Shown here piece after piece: positions 47,993 to 60,050 of a stretch of DNA of 64,000 nucleotides. This stretch comes from Whitmania pigra (Eukaryota > Annelida > Clitellata > Hirudinida > Haemopidae), in the NCBI GenBank assembly GCA_021613335.1, contig JAJTWR010000113.1, positions 1,201,501 through 1,265,500 on the forward strand, read 5' to 3'. The notes under the pieces were generated by a model, which was not told the DNA's origin, did no database searches, and saw only the letters and a program-made list of their open reading frames with translations. Position 1 is the first letter of the stretch, and every line of letters starts with the position of its first letter. A program made the position numbers and the translations under genes.

Positions 47993-50900
47993 ATGATGGC
48001 TATATCTAAAAAGTGGTTTTGTTTCGCTTTTATTCTAATGAGTCTTTTTGCCTTCGCGATGTACTTTGACAACATTTTCAAAAATGTCTGGTCCGTATTA
48101 CACGAGGTATGGATAACTGTTTCTATATTTATATAGAGTTATATTTGAAATTTTTAAGTTTGAATTTCATGCCATTACCGATTTAAGTGGGTTAATTAGA
48201 AATTAAGATATATTTTCGATAACTTAAATAACCATTTCAACTCATCGATTTCAGAATGTTAACAGTCAATATTTCAACAGAAACCCTGTTCAAATTACCT
48301 TAAAACCAACTCTCGATGCACTCAACATCAGCCTCAAAAAACCCATCAATTTGAACGTTCCGATGAACGCAACAGGATCTGACTTAGAAACGTTATTTGC
48401 AGCGTAAGTTTATCATACATTCGGCTACGTAAATGTTAGTTTAACGTTTGAATGAGCTTTTCGTCTCTAACGCTCTGTGGACACAATTAGTATATTTATA
48501 TTTAAATACTTTAGAACAAATAAAGATAGCATTACTTAGCCACCACTTTTTAAAACTGTCATAATTTGAGATGCATCTAACCTATTTATTGCCAAACCAT
48601 TCTTAGAGGGAAGTCAGAGTTATGGATAAGTAGTTTGGATTTATTCAGGGTTGTGGTTAACATAGAAGTGACTTGTACCCAGACGAAGAGGTTGGGAAAC
48701 ACTGGAGATGGAGGTTGGGACATTTGCTTGGCAGGTGGATTTAATTTCAAGAAGCCTTGTCTTGTCTATTCGTTCGGGCAAGTATCATTTCCCCAGATAT
48801 TTCCTCTCATCTAGTCATCAAAGACGTCACAATTATCAATTACTCGATTGTTCACAGTTTTAACGAGGTGATAGTTTGTCTCATGAAACCGACAATTACA
48901 ATTGATAAATTATTTTTCAACGTTTATTGAGAGATATGAAGATGTTGATATTTCTAATATCATATCCCGTGGAAGGAGGCTAACAAGATTTTTGTTTTTA
49001 AATAGGATAAACAAAGACTGGTCTTTCGACGACGCCATTGTTCAAACATTTGGTTGTACCGTCAGATCGTTCGACCCGAGGTATGTTAGTATCTGTTGAT
49101 AAAAAAATAAAGCAAACGTTCTAAAAAAAAAATAATATAAATTCGCCAAAAACAACATAAAATCTTAGAATTTTGGAACATTGCATTTTTGGAAACATGC
49201 TTAAGAATTTCTGAGCAAGTTGATATCATTTTTATTATGAATAAAAAATCTATCCAGTTACACAAATTGTTGTGATAGGAAGGATACAAAGGTACTATGA
49301 TGATATTGATTCTAGAGAAGCCAGCACAATCTGGATAACAATGACAACACCTCCTTTGCAGCTGTCTCTATTTTCGCCTAAGCCATTTGCAACAGACGCG
49401 TTTTACCTGTCCTTCGAGGAAATCCAAAACTGTCATTTGAAGTTACCACATTCAATTCGTTGATCATAATTTAAGAGAATATAAATGTGACTCAATGAAT
49501 TGTACGATAAGTCGTTTATTATTATCAAAACCAAAATACCAAGACAATTAATTACAACAGAAATTAATTACTAATGTTAATATCTTTGTGATAACATAAT
49601 AATGTAATGTATATAAACATATTAATAGCTGGAGGTCTAATTTTTACTCTTGATTTTTGTATTTGAAACAAGGATAAGTTGTACTAGAGGTCGTATAATC
49701 AAGCAATGAGTAAAGTGCAGGCATTGTGGAATTCCGTAAGTAGGAGTCCAAAAACAAATGACTGGAGAAAATTGCAGGAAAACTTTTATTATATTTTTCA
49801 GGAGAATTCAAATATGTAACTGTCATGGCTGGCGCACACACGGATCTAGCATAAAAAAAACCTTCAAAGTTTTCAAGCATTAATTAAAAATAGTTTCCGA
49901 TTTTTTAATTTTTTGAATACTTTTAGCTGGCTCTCTAATCTTTCTTCTATTTATTTTTTAATACTAGAATCCGCACATTTTTATCTCTATTTTCGCCGCG
50001 CCAAAAAAGCCCTAAAAGGCGCTAGAACGGGGGCAGTTATCACCTTCGTTTGAATTGTGACTATGGGTCTATTATTTGTGGACGGAAAGTGATTGAGATG
50101 TCAGAGAAATTATGGCAAATTAATGAAGTGTTTGAGCATGCGTTTAAAAGGAGATAGGATCGGTTGAGAAAATATTATGGCTGGGATTTTTGAATACGTT
50201 TAGGGCACGAGCATGAGATGTAATGAAGTAGTGTGTTGGATCTGGCAAAGGATGATTTGTATTTTGGATAGATCGTAGTGCATAAGAATATAGTGGTGAT
50301 TAAGTTACGAAAAGTTCATTACATAAGCTTGTGAATAGTTTCTACTTTTTTGGTCAACAATGAGCGAAAGTGAGAAATATTTGGATATCATGAACTCTTA
50401 ACCGATGTCCATGTCAAACCAGATGGAATTCATTATACGACAATGTCTATAGTTTGATCAAAGCCAGTGACAAACTGAAGGATTTGTGTGCTGCTCTTAA
50501 TGTTCCAGTTTTTACATGAGTTCATAGAATGCATGAAATTCATTGCGGATAGTCTGGATCATTTGCAAAATAATCAAAATTGTTGCATGGTCTATTTGTT
50601 GCCAACATTATTCTCATTTAAGAGAAATTGAATAAGCAAATGATAATAATAATTGTGCGCCATTGTACAAGGTTCTAAAGCAGTACTTTGTCAGACGATA
50701 TGGCAGCTATTTGAATCTTGATGTCAGTGTTTTTAACGTATGCAGGAAGGTTAGTCGAGTGGACCAACCTGCACGCCTACTTAAAAAGTTGAACAGTTCA
50801 TAAACTTAAGTAGCACACAAATCACTTAATCAAAGTCATTAGAACTTGTACATTCAGCATGAGCTCAGCTCACTGGCTGCAGGCATTGCACTGAGATGTT

Positions 50901-53888
50901 ATTTAATTAATTAATATTATGTAAATTAATGTTATGGCATATTGCGTGTAATATTAATTTTCACATAAGCAAATAAATCAGAACGATTAAACACATTTCG
51001 AACCTTAATTATGAGCGCATAATTGATTATCATATCATGGTTCGTACAGGTCCTAAAAAGTCCTAAATGTCTGAAATTCGGTTTTTTAGCACTAAAAAGT
51101 CCTACAAAATGAGGGAGGTCCCAAACATTACAATAAAGACCTAAAAACAAATAATAAAGGTCCTAAAAAAATAATAATGTTCTGAGATTTCATTAGTAAC
51201 AGTTTTGTTGAAATAACAATTAGCGGGGAAATAGGCAGTGTTGTAAAAATTACCTCATTTCGGTAATTAGGTAAAAGTAAAAGTAATACCTCAAAAAGCT
51301 ACTTAAGTATAAGTAAGAGTATTGTCTAAAAAATGTACTCAAGTAAAAGTAAAAAGTTACAGCACCTAAAAGTTACTTTTAAGTAAAAATTACAAGTAAC
51401 TTTGATGCCGCCATTATTGTGATCATACATCATTCCGAATTATTTAAAAGGAATTGTTTCTATTATCGTTAAAACAATTATTGGTATTAACTGCTAGTAC
51501 TAACAGTCATTAAGTAATAACATTTGAACTAATGCATTCTTTTGGTGTGTTTATTATTTATTACAATCACAAACGCTTGTTAATTTTTAATATAACTAAG
51601 TCCTCGAATAGTTTGTCAGTCATTACGGTTCTTCGGCTGTTCATAACAGCATAGCTGAATAAATGTTCAACAGCTGCACTAGCTGGCAGAGGAGTGTTCA
51701 ACTGGATAAATAAGTTAGATGAAGAACCTTCATATGCATATAGTTTTTTCTGTTGGCAGAGTAGGCATGCATACTTATATGACTTTCCTTTGTTTTAAAT
51801 CTGAACATTCAATTCTTTGACAGTTGAATTTCTCTTCAAGTCGTCGACTGCGCCATGTCGTGATTAACTGAGTTTATTTACATCAAGAACGATGAAAAGC
51901 GGAAGCGCGCCTGCGACGTCAATAAAACAAAGACAAATTAACATGTTATATATGTACATATATGACAGTAATATACAGCCGCCATCTTGATTTTAGGTTA
52001 TCTCGAAGCATTTTAGGAAACCCTTCGGTTATTGCGACATAACCGGCTTCGACTGCATATTGCTTGTATACATATTTATAAATATGTTTGATGTATCTTT
52101 CAAACATGCACCTCAGGTATATTACGCTTCAGAACGACATTCAATCGTTTATTAAACGTTACAGATCAATCATGATCAATCATGCATGGACTTTGTTTTC
52201 AATAGCAAATGGCTCGATAATGAAGAGTGGAGTTGGTTGAGAAGGAATACTACAGATCCTTAAAAGGCCTATTGTTGCGCTTGCAAAAAGAACTTGGACA
52301 TTTCGAAATTGGAAGTTACAACACGCTCGAAGAAAAAAACATTGCGAAAATGTTACATCGTGCAATGGCTCTCAACCGATGAACACTTTTGTTACTCCAT
52401 TGTTGAGTGATGAAATTGAACCATATCAAGCAAGTTATGATTCTGTTGAGGCTTTCCCGTCAGTTACTGCTAATCGATATGATGAAGAAGACTGTTTGAA
52501 AGCAAGTAAAAGTTTTGCTAACTTCATGTCATGGTCAGGCATCTGTTGAAAGAAGTTTGATTTGTGAAAATCAAGAAGAGATGAAAACACGACAGGGATA
52601 TGTTGGACAGACAATTTAGCATATTAATGGACGACAGAGCAAAAACCAAACAGCAAACAGCCAGAGGAAAGATAGCGAGGCAATAGCGGTAGAAATTGCT
52701 ACTTTAGAGAAAGACTTAAAGAGTTTATTTTTTGTTTAAATAAATTGATATTATAAATTTTCACGTGTTACTATTTTGTATTATACTTCTAAATTATGCA
52801 AGAATGAATAATTAAAATCTAAATAACGTTATTTTTGTTATTAAAAATTTTTGTCCTAAAAAATGGAGTAAAAGGTCCTTAAAAGTCCTAAATTTTGTTT
52901 TTCAAGTTCCTGTACGAACCATGAATATCATTTGAAGAAAAAATATAGTTATATACAACAATTCTAATAGTTTCCACATAATTCGCAGATTAACAGAGAA
53001 TATGTAAGACAGAATATATATACACAATATTTATTAACCTAATTTTGTGTAAATTCCTTATACAGCATGACACTATCTAACCAAAAGAGAGGTAGCAACA
53101 TTTACTTCTACAAAGAAGGATTGGCTGGCAGTAACGTCATAACCAACGACAAAATGTGGAGACTCAACAAGTTTTCCTCCTTCTTAGAAGTATTCAATGA
53201 AAGAAATGTGAGACTTTATAATGCTTTGCGGTAAAAAGATTTAGTTTTAGTTACATTCGAAACATAATTTAACTGAAATTATCATTAAGTATTACGACAA
53301 GCCCCACTTTCACACGCCTATTTATCACTACTTATTATTATAAATAAAATTATAATTAAAGTTATAGTCATCTATTTCGTTATATAATGATTTGATGTTT
53401 GGCTCCGTATCACCTAATTCTAGGTTCATGTGGAATCAGGGTCGGATTTACTCAGACGGAGTCCTCTGTGCGCTGGCACAGGCTGACTATGTATAAATCC
53501 GGCACTTTATAGCATTACTTGTTTATAAATTATTCCAAAAAGCTAATTTTAAGTAATGAATTGTCAGGCATCCATCGACTACTTGAAGATAGATATCGAG
53601 TACTACGAGTGGGAAGCTCTCGAAGCAGCCATACAAGATAATTCTCTTCGAAACGTCAAGCAGTTGGGAATTGAGATTCACACTGACGAATTGTTCAAAC
53701 GAACAACTTCAGTCGAGAATTATAAAAGGTTTTTAACGATATTTAAAAATCTTAGGGACGCAGGCTTCTACAAGTGGTACACGCATCTCAATCCGTTGAG
53801 CATTGCGACCACTTCGAACTATACCAAGAAAGCTGTGATGTGCTGTTATGAACTTATTTATATTAACACAAATTTTGGTCAATTGTAA
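47993..53888 (+). CDS. METTL24-like (FkbM/MTD22-type) methyltransferase, type II membrane protein
   Basis: The family consists of SAM-dependent methyltransferase-like proteins of the secretory pathway; substrate not established. Six exons: 47993-48106, 48255-48403, 48649-48777, 49006-49080, 53066-53207 and 53568-53888, in phase, 309 codons plus TAA. Residues about 8-24 (FCFAFILMSLFAFAM) form a signal anchor. The core carries TKRLGNTGDGGWDICLAGG, CLVYSFG, DWSFDDAIVQTFGCTV, RSFDPS, and DYLKIDIEYYEWEAL, the classic FkbM-type DYLKIDIE motif. Intron 3 (48778-49005) begins GCAAGT, a GC-AG intron: the only donor that keeps frame and the SFG-IN junction. Intron 4 is 4 kb and full of hAT debris. AATAAA near 54115 may be the poly(A) signal. 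Orthology to human METTL24 itself is not proven. Confidence 0.9.
50390..50780 (+). pseudogene. hAT transposase fragment in METTL24-like intron
   Basis: The plus strand gives LIKASDKLKDLCAALNVP, then FIECMKFIADSLDHLQ and NCCMVYLLPTLFSFK across frameshifts, matching the central part of hAT transposases (EYxxVMKPLAxALDxLQ...GYLLPTL). No ends found. Confidence 0.6.
51035..52922 (+). mobile_element. hAT element with TGGTTCGTACAGG ends, degenerate
   Basis: The left end CATGGTTCGTACAGGTCC and right end CCTGTACGAACCATG are inverted, with AAAGTCCTAAA words just inside both ends. The interior at 52170-52380 reads KWLDNEEWSWLRRNTTD, CCACKKNLDIS and a Lys-rich stretch, a hAT-associated Cys2 zinc-finger N-terminus, in a broken frame. 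A second hAT fragment (51236-51700) is nested near the left end. No exact 8 bp duplication was found. Confidence 0.7.
51236..51720 (-). mobile_element. Nested hAT fragment (CAGTGTTGTAAAAATTACC end)
   Basis: The left end with dense AGTAAAAGTAA subterminal words is followed on the minus strand by LPASAAVEHLFSYAVMNSRR then MTDKLFEDLVILK, the hAT dimerisation region. The same terminal sequence appears inverted at 55740-55915, so two copies face each other across the last two METTL24-like exons. Confidence 0.7.
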
Positions 53889-54290
53889 ACTTACTTGTTA
53901 TTTATCTATATTATTTATATTTATTTTTTTTTGTTTTTTAGGAATTCACTATTCTGAATTATTTTGGACAGAGTTGTGCAATTAATTTTTTTTGTAATTT
54001 TTATTTATAACAATTACAGAAAATTTTCTGTACTTTTACTTATAACAATTTACTATTCTTGGTCATACTTTTACTTCGTTACTTTCTTGTCACAAGGCGT
54101 TACAAAGTAAAGTAAATAAAATTATAAATTAGTTGAATTTCATTTTAAAATTTATTTTAAACTCTAGAAGATTGTTATTTATTGGTTGGTTCGAGAACCT
54201 TTTCCTTTCCGATCAGTCGTTCTTTTGTTATTGTAGTTGCCGCCGGTTGTTTTTGTTAAATCGCAGTTTGTGGGCTAATAATATCGTAAT
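53889..54290. other. 3' flank of METTL24-like gene
   Basis: AT-rich, with TTTACTT-type words near 54020-54120 reminiscent of hAT subterminal repeats, and a candidate AATAAA near 54115. No other feature. Confidence 0.4.
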
Positions 54291-54299
54291 CCTCGGAAG

Positions 54300-55266
54300 G
54301 GTGACCCGTCATAACAGCCCGGCGACAGAATAGCCCCGACAAAACAGCCCCGTCAAAATAGCCCGGCGTCAAAATAGCTCAAGACAAAACAGCCCCGTCG
54401 AAACATCCCGGCGTCAAAATAGCCCAAGACAAAATAGCCCCGTTAAAATGGCCCCGTCAAAATAGCCCCGACAAAATAGCCCGGCGACAAAATAGCCCAG
54501 GACAAAACAACCCGGCGACAAAATAGCCCCGTCAAAATAGCCCCATGATAACTCCATGTCAAAGTATTTTTAAAAAATGTTGTGAAACTGAATCAAAATT
54601 TAATTCGAAATTAGTGGATTGAATGCTTTGAGCGTTTTGAGTATTGTTTGTTGTTATTATTGTTCTCCAGAAGTTTAATTTGCATAGTCTTGCTTATTCA
54701 AATTTGTATCTGGCTTACAAATTTGTTTTGACAAGTTGCTTGTGAGAGGTCGTTTTCAAAATTGAAATACGTTTTGAACAGATTAATAAATTTTCTGAAC
54801 CAGTCAATTTTACGATCATTCATGCTGATGTCTTGTGAGAAAGACTCTTTTCCAAGAATCAATAACAATGAAATCATTGATGTTTTAGCATCGACTAGTG
54901 AAACGATGAAAAAGCTGTTATAATAGTTAATAGTGAATAGAAATTTTAGACTCTAGTGTTCTTATGTTTAAGTTGATCAAACTAGGAGTTAAATAAAATT
55001 TCCCGGGCCGGTTTTTTAATCCAGTCCGACCCTGGTGACAGGGCTGTTTTGTCCTGGGCTATTTTGTCGCCGGGCTATTTTGTCGGGGCTATTTTGACGG
55101 AGCCATTTTGACGGGATTTTTCCGCCCTGGGCTATTTTGACGCCGGGCTGTTTCGACGGGGCTGTTTTGTCGGGGCTGTTTTGTCGGGGCTGTTTTGTCT
55201 TGAGCTATTTTGACGGGGCTCTTTTGTCGGGGCTATTCTGTCGCCGGGCTGTTATGACGGGGTGCC
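54300..55266 (+). mobile_element. Foldback-like hAT element with tandem-repeat inverted arms
   Basis: Arms 54300-54543 and 55030-55266 are inverted and each is built from about fifteen degenerate copies of a 13-16 bp unit (CAAAATAGCCCCGT or CAAAATAGCCCGGCG). The ends read GGTGACCCGTCATAACAGCC and the complement of GGCACCCCGTCATAACAGCC. Flanks carry CCTCGGAAG on both sides (54291-54299, 55267-55275), an 8-9 bp duplication. The middle encodes CERSFSKLKYVLNRLINF and LMSCEKDSF in broken frames, a hAT dimerisation domain. A partial second copy lies at 60050-61231. Arm design recalls Foldback elements; the internal gene says hAT. Confidence 0.8.
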
Positions 55267-55275
55267 CCTCGGAAG

Positions 55276-55915
55276 CCAATTTGAACATAGGTAGCGATGA
55301 TAAGAGGAACAGTATTGAAGAGCACACGTGGCCATATTTAATCACAATGTCCAGATTTGAATCAAAGAAAACAAAATCGTATAAGTTTGTATGCCATCTG
55401 TGCAAACAAAAAAAAAACCATGTGTTCGGCATTGGAAGGTTCGTCGTCAAACTTGAAGAACGCATGCATCCAGCACATTTTTCGAAATATGAATTGTTGA
55501 CAAGAAGTGCACATAAGGGAAAGGTAGACAAAGTCTATGAGAGCGAACCAAAGAGGAAATTTCACCAAACAGCAGTTCCCCAGTCATTTGTCTGACATTG
55601 AGCAGCCTACAACTTAATTATGTTGAAATTTAACAAACATTTGTGGTTGTAAATAAAGAATAAAAAGCTCAAATGGTATTGCTTAATTACTAGCAGTTTA
55701 GTACCAACAATTGATAAATAGACATTTAAATAATATGGAATTATGTATGATCACAAAAACGGCATCATTACTTTTACTTTTGAAGTAACTTTTAATTGCT
55801 ATAACGTTTTATTTTTACTTAAGTACACCTTTGAATAAATACTTTTACTTTTACTAATAAATTTTCGAGGTATTACTCGTACTTTTACCTAATTACTGAA
55901 AAGCGGTAATTTTTA
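55276..55915 (+). pseudogene. BED-finger hAT fragment and terminal repeat
   Basis: The open stretch at 55276-55595 reads EEHTWPYLITMSRFES, KFVCHLCKQKK and EERMHPAHFSKY, a BED zinc finger (C-x2-C ... H-x-H) as at the N-terminus of hAT transposases. About 55740-55915 is the inverted copy of the end at 51236. The foldback-like element inserted just at its 5' side. No catalytic region follows, so it is an internally deleted copy. Confidence 0.65.
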
Positions 55916-56297
55916 TAAAATTTATTTTGAATGCCTTTTTACTGGGTTTGACGTTTATTGTATTACCTTGTGGATGTTTATTTTTCCTTGATTTAAATGT
56001 TAACGTATTTGTTAAATTAATTATTTGCATTGTTTTATTAATACTGAACCTGAAACTACTTAATTAAAAGTTTAAATTAAATTAATCACTTAAACTTGCT
56101 TTTAATGACGTTAACTGCTGCACCAAGGCTCTTCTGGTTCGTAATAACTGCACTAACTCCCACTTGATCAAATTTTGGAAGCATTCTTGAATAAGAAAAT
56201 AACTGACAACCAATTGAAAGTTGAGGGAAAGAGTTTGGAGAGTGTACGAATTGACTGTTCTGTCAAAAATATAGATTTGATGAGGATATATTATGTA

Positions 56298-58530
56298 CCG
56301 TATTTTCACGAAATAAACACGCAGACGAATATAACACGCAATTTTTCCAATTTATGTAAAAAATTATTTATAAAACACGCAAACGATTATAACACGCACC
56401 AATAGACGCTTTTTTTTCTTTTGGCTAAAATAATTTAAAAATTAAAACTAAAATTATATATATTAAAATATTAAATTGGAACAGTTTGTAATATATAAAA
56501 CAATCAAATATAAAAGTTGTAAAAAAATCTTTCGTTGGCTTAGCGGCCGATGCTTCAAGTGATAAATACAGTGATATATATAGACAGAAGTGCTCTTGAT
56601 TGAAATATAAGTCAAAATCATCTTAGTCATGCAACGGACTATAATCAAATAAATAGATTGAAATATCGACGTCGTTAAGAAAGTGGCTGATAAACGTAAC
56701 TCGTACACTGTTGATCATGGATGCAATGATTGCTCATAAAGAGGAGTCAGTTAAGAAGATACTCAACTTAAGCGGATGTCACATTGCAATCATCCCGGGT
56801 GGTCTATCATCCAAACTGCAACTACAAATCGTTGAGAAATTGACAGATCTGAGAGGGAGGAATGGATGCAGAATGGCACATACACCCACACACCGTCTGG
56901 ATGAGACAGGAAGGCCTTGTATTCCGAGATATGCACGTGGGTTGCACGAGCACGGGACAAAGTGTCTCCTGATTTGATTCTGAGTGGCTTTATAAATGCT
57001 GGCATTAAGTCTACAGGAAAGGAGTAAAGTGACCACCCGGACTTTGAACTAGCCTGCGATCCGGCAAGACTGTTCGACTTTAGACGGATTTGAAGGCTTA
57101 GCTGATGATGAGGAATAATTATTGCTCTTATGATTGATTTTTTGAATGTCTGTTAATAAATTGTTTAAAAACTTCAAAGAACTGGTTAACGATTCATGAG
57201 CTTGCTGCAATTGACCAAAATTGGTCACGAGTCGCTTCGATATTGCGTTCTTTCTTCAATTCTTCCTCGAAACTATTTTTATCTTAAGATTTGCATCAAC
57301 TTCCTACTTTGGAATGCATATTGTTTACGCATACTAATTTGTAAGATAAAAGGGAAGCAATACTTCAAAGGACGGTAACGAACTCGTTAACCAATTCCAC
57401 GCTGCAAAGAGTCCGCTTAACAAGTCTATGTGTCCCATAACTCCCTAAATATGAAAATCACATATTTTAAATGTACAAATCTTAAGAGACATTTTTAATA
57501 TTTTTGATCAATTCTTGGAGTAGATGATGAAGTAAATCAGATGCATCATGCTGTGAGACACAGCTTCAATGGAAAGTATAGCATTGTTGAGGTCCAAACA
57601 TCAATTATAACATGAAATTTCATGAGATTTCAAGGTTAAAGTCTCCCTTTCAAGAACCATAAATGGATCATTGATCTGAGCATGAAATGCAGCTCATGTA
57701 CAATAACCTTTATAATTGCATTGAAAGAAACAAGGTTTTTTTTTAAAATAAATTGAGATCAATTCTTGAAGCAAATACTGAAGTTATGCATTTGTACCAT
57801 GCTCTGGGACACAGCTTCACTGTGGATCTGGCATATGAGAAGCCAGAAGAAGTCTTAAAAGGCCACTACAGGAAACCGGGGAAAGCCGTCGGTCTCCGGT
57901 ATGAATGATCCACCGAACGACGGGGCCAAACCATTGGCCGAGAGACGCGGTGTTGTCGGGAGAAATGGGCCGACCGCGGACTCGCGAAGCAACATGAACT
58001 GCGGTCCAAACCGCGGCTTCGAAAAGGCCAACCAAAGCTGTCTGAACCACCAGTGCTGAAAAAACATTGTCACACAAACTGAAAACATTAGCTCCAATTG
58101 TAATTATGAGTAACAAAGAGTTGACAAATTATGATGAAAATTCATAAAATAGTACAACACCCTACAAGTTTCCTATAGTTACCATCAATTAATTTATGTT
58201 AAATTCAGGTTGACGTCATAAATTCGAGAGTTGGACAATGCAATAGCGTGAATGTTTTGTCACATGCTTCTGTAAGCATATATCGAAAGTTCTTTATGCA
58301 ATGCACTAACGCCCAATCAATTATAAACTATTTAAAATATAGTCTAAAGCTTTTACAAAAACAACCAACAGTCTGTGCTATCATTTAAATGTTTTTATTT
58401 TTTGTTGGTCGGAAATCAAATTCATGTAAATTTAAGCTAGCATAACACGCATACGATTATAGCACGCATAGGGGGGTGCGTGGTAAGTAAAATCGAACAT
58501 AACACGCGTGTAATATGGGTGAAAATACGG
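56298..58530 (+). mobile_element. Pogo/Tigger-like DNA transposon, degenerate, TA-flanked
   Basis: The left end CCGTATTTTCACGAAATAAA and right end GGGTGAAAATACGG are inverted, with ACACGC-rich subterminal words (AACACGCAGACGAATATAAC; ATAACACGCATACGATTATA) and TA on both sides (56296-56297, 58531-58532). The ORF at 56711-56977 starts MDAMIAHKEESVKKIL then GCHIAIIPGGLSSKLQ, the late DDE domain of pogo/Tigger transposases, followed by a frameshifted C-terminus. Upstream catalytic parts are not readable. Confidence 0.8.
57845..58065. other. GC-rich island inside the pogo-like element
   Basis: About 220 bases of much higher G+C than the surroundings, with CG-rich words (GACCGCGGACTCGCGAAG; GGTCCAAACCGCGGC) and inverted GGACCGC/GCGGTCC, GCCAATGG/CCATTGGC pairs able to fold. 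The minus strand is open for about 99 codons, but the protein resembles nothing I know. Origin unknown. Confidence 0.5.
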
Positions 58531-58889
58531 TAACAGTATTACATAATATAGCATACAAATAAAGATATTTGTTTGCAAATGTTAAAGCCTGCCCATGGGA
58601 AGCTAAAAGTAGTTGCCAAAAATCATACAAAAATTAATCGAATGGAACAATTGTGTTGTTTTATTAAAATTAGTATTACAAAGAGCTAGAGCTATTTATT
58701 TATTTTTATTTATTTGATTAAAGTCCGTTGCATAACTAGGATGATTTGGACTTGTTAGTTAGTGTTAGTTATGTAAAAGTAATGATATGTATTACAATAA
58801 TAATAAATTAAATAAAGTATAATTAAAAATCACTAAAGTAATTGACTCCGATTTTTGAAAATCCATCTGCAGATGATGTCCATACTCGC

Positions 58890-60050
58890 TGGTCTTTTGC
58901 GTGAATCAGTCCTCAATTGCTGCTAGTTTGATGGAACTTATGCAGCTGTGACATGAAGCCCTGAGGCTTAAGTTCATGTTTTTCTTCGAGATGTGGATTC
59001 CTATTCCTGCCTTGTTGTTCGTCATCTTTGAGGCATCTGTATAACAAAGGAGCAACCCACATCTTCTCCACTGCCACCAGATTCCTCAGAGGGTCGTCGG
59101 CTACGAAGGAAAGATTGGAGGTGTCCATCACTGGTTTCCTGAGTCCCCAGGGAGAAATTATGGGAATTTCCTCTTCGATATCTCCTAGGATGACTGCCAG
59201 AAGGAAGGACTCGATTTTCTAGTAGGGGGGTTGTCTCTCCTCGTTTCTTCAAGTTGAAGTGGAGCCTAGCTTGTGACTTTTTGCCGTCTGACATGAAGTA
59301 TTTGGCGTTAACTGATTTTTAATGGCGATAGACCTGATGGCATTGTTTGCCATAAGCGTCTTACGACGAGAAGGTCGAGAGGAACCTCACCGCATTTCAC
59401 CAGTAGAGACGAGGTACTTGTTTCCCTCATGCCACCACAGCAGATCTTCAGTGCTTGGTACTGAAGCTTGTCGTAAGTGTCCCTGATCTGTTTGCATCAC
59501 AGATCTACCACCTTGCAGCCATAGTCGAGGCCGAGCGGATGGTAGCTTTGTAGATTTGTAGCAGAGTGGATTTGCTAATACCCATGAGCTTCCCGAGATA
59601 GCTCTCATTGCGTTGAGTCTTTTTAAGCAACGTGTCTTGACAGACTCTGCGTGAGCAGACCAACTTATTCTTGTGTCTAGGATGATTCCTGAAAAGGTGG
59701 CCATTTGAGACAAGGGGATTTACTCCTTTCCGATGCGAAGTCTGATTGGCCTCGCTCCTCTTGACCCAGCTGTTTGTAAATAAAACTGCTTGTGATTTAG
59801 ACGCAGATATCTTAAAACCATTTACAGATAAAAAATTAGCCGTAGTCTTAAGCTGCTTCTGCATGCGTGTTGTCATTGCTTTTGAGGACGTCCCGGTCGT
59901 CCATAGAGCAATGTCGTCGGCCTACTTGAACAGCTCTACTTCTTTCCGGGGATCTAGAATCGCATTCATCACGATGATGAATAAACGAGTGCTGAGAACG
60001 CATGCTGCCTTGTGGAGTGCCGTTTTCTAATGCGACTGGTTCGGAGAGAG
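58890..60050 (-). pseudogene. Jockey-like LINE RT relic
   Basis: The minus strand reads, across stops, ADDIALWTTGTSS (FADD lost its first residue), MTTRMQKQLKTTANFLSVNG, FKISASKSQAVLFT and GIILDTRISWSAHAES, the RT palm-to-thumb order of Jockey-type LINEs. Further text continues to about 58900. Dead copy. Its 5' side meets the second foldback-like element at about 60050. Confidence 0.7.

Noticed and set aside
55137..55275. Cys/Phe/Gly-rich repeat protein (GLFCRG-type repeats)
   Set aside because: It is a reading of the foldback-like element's tandem arm, and the same element's left arm is its reverse complement.
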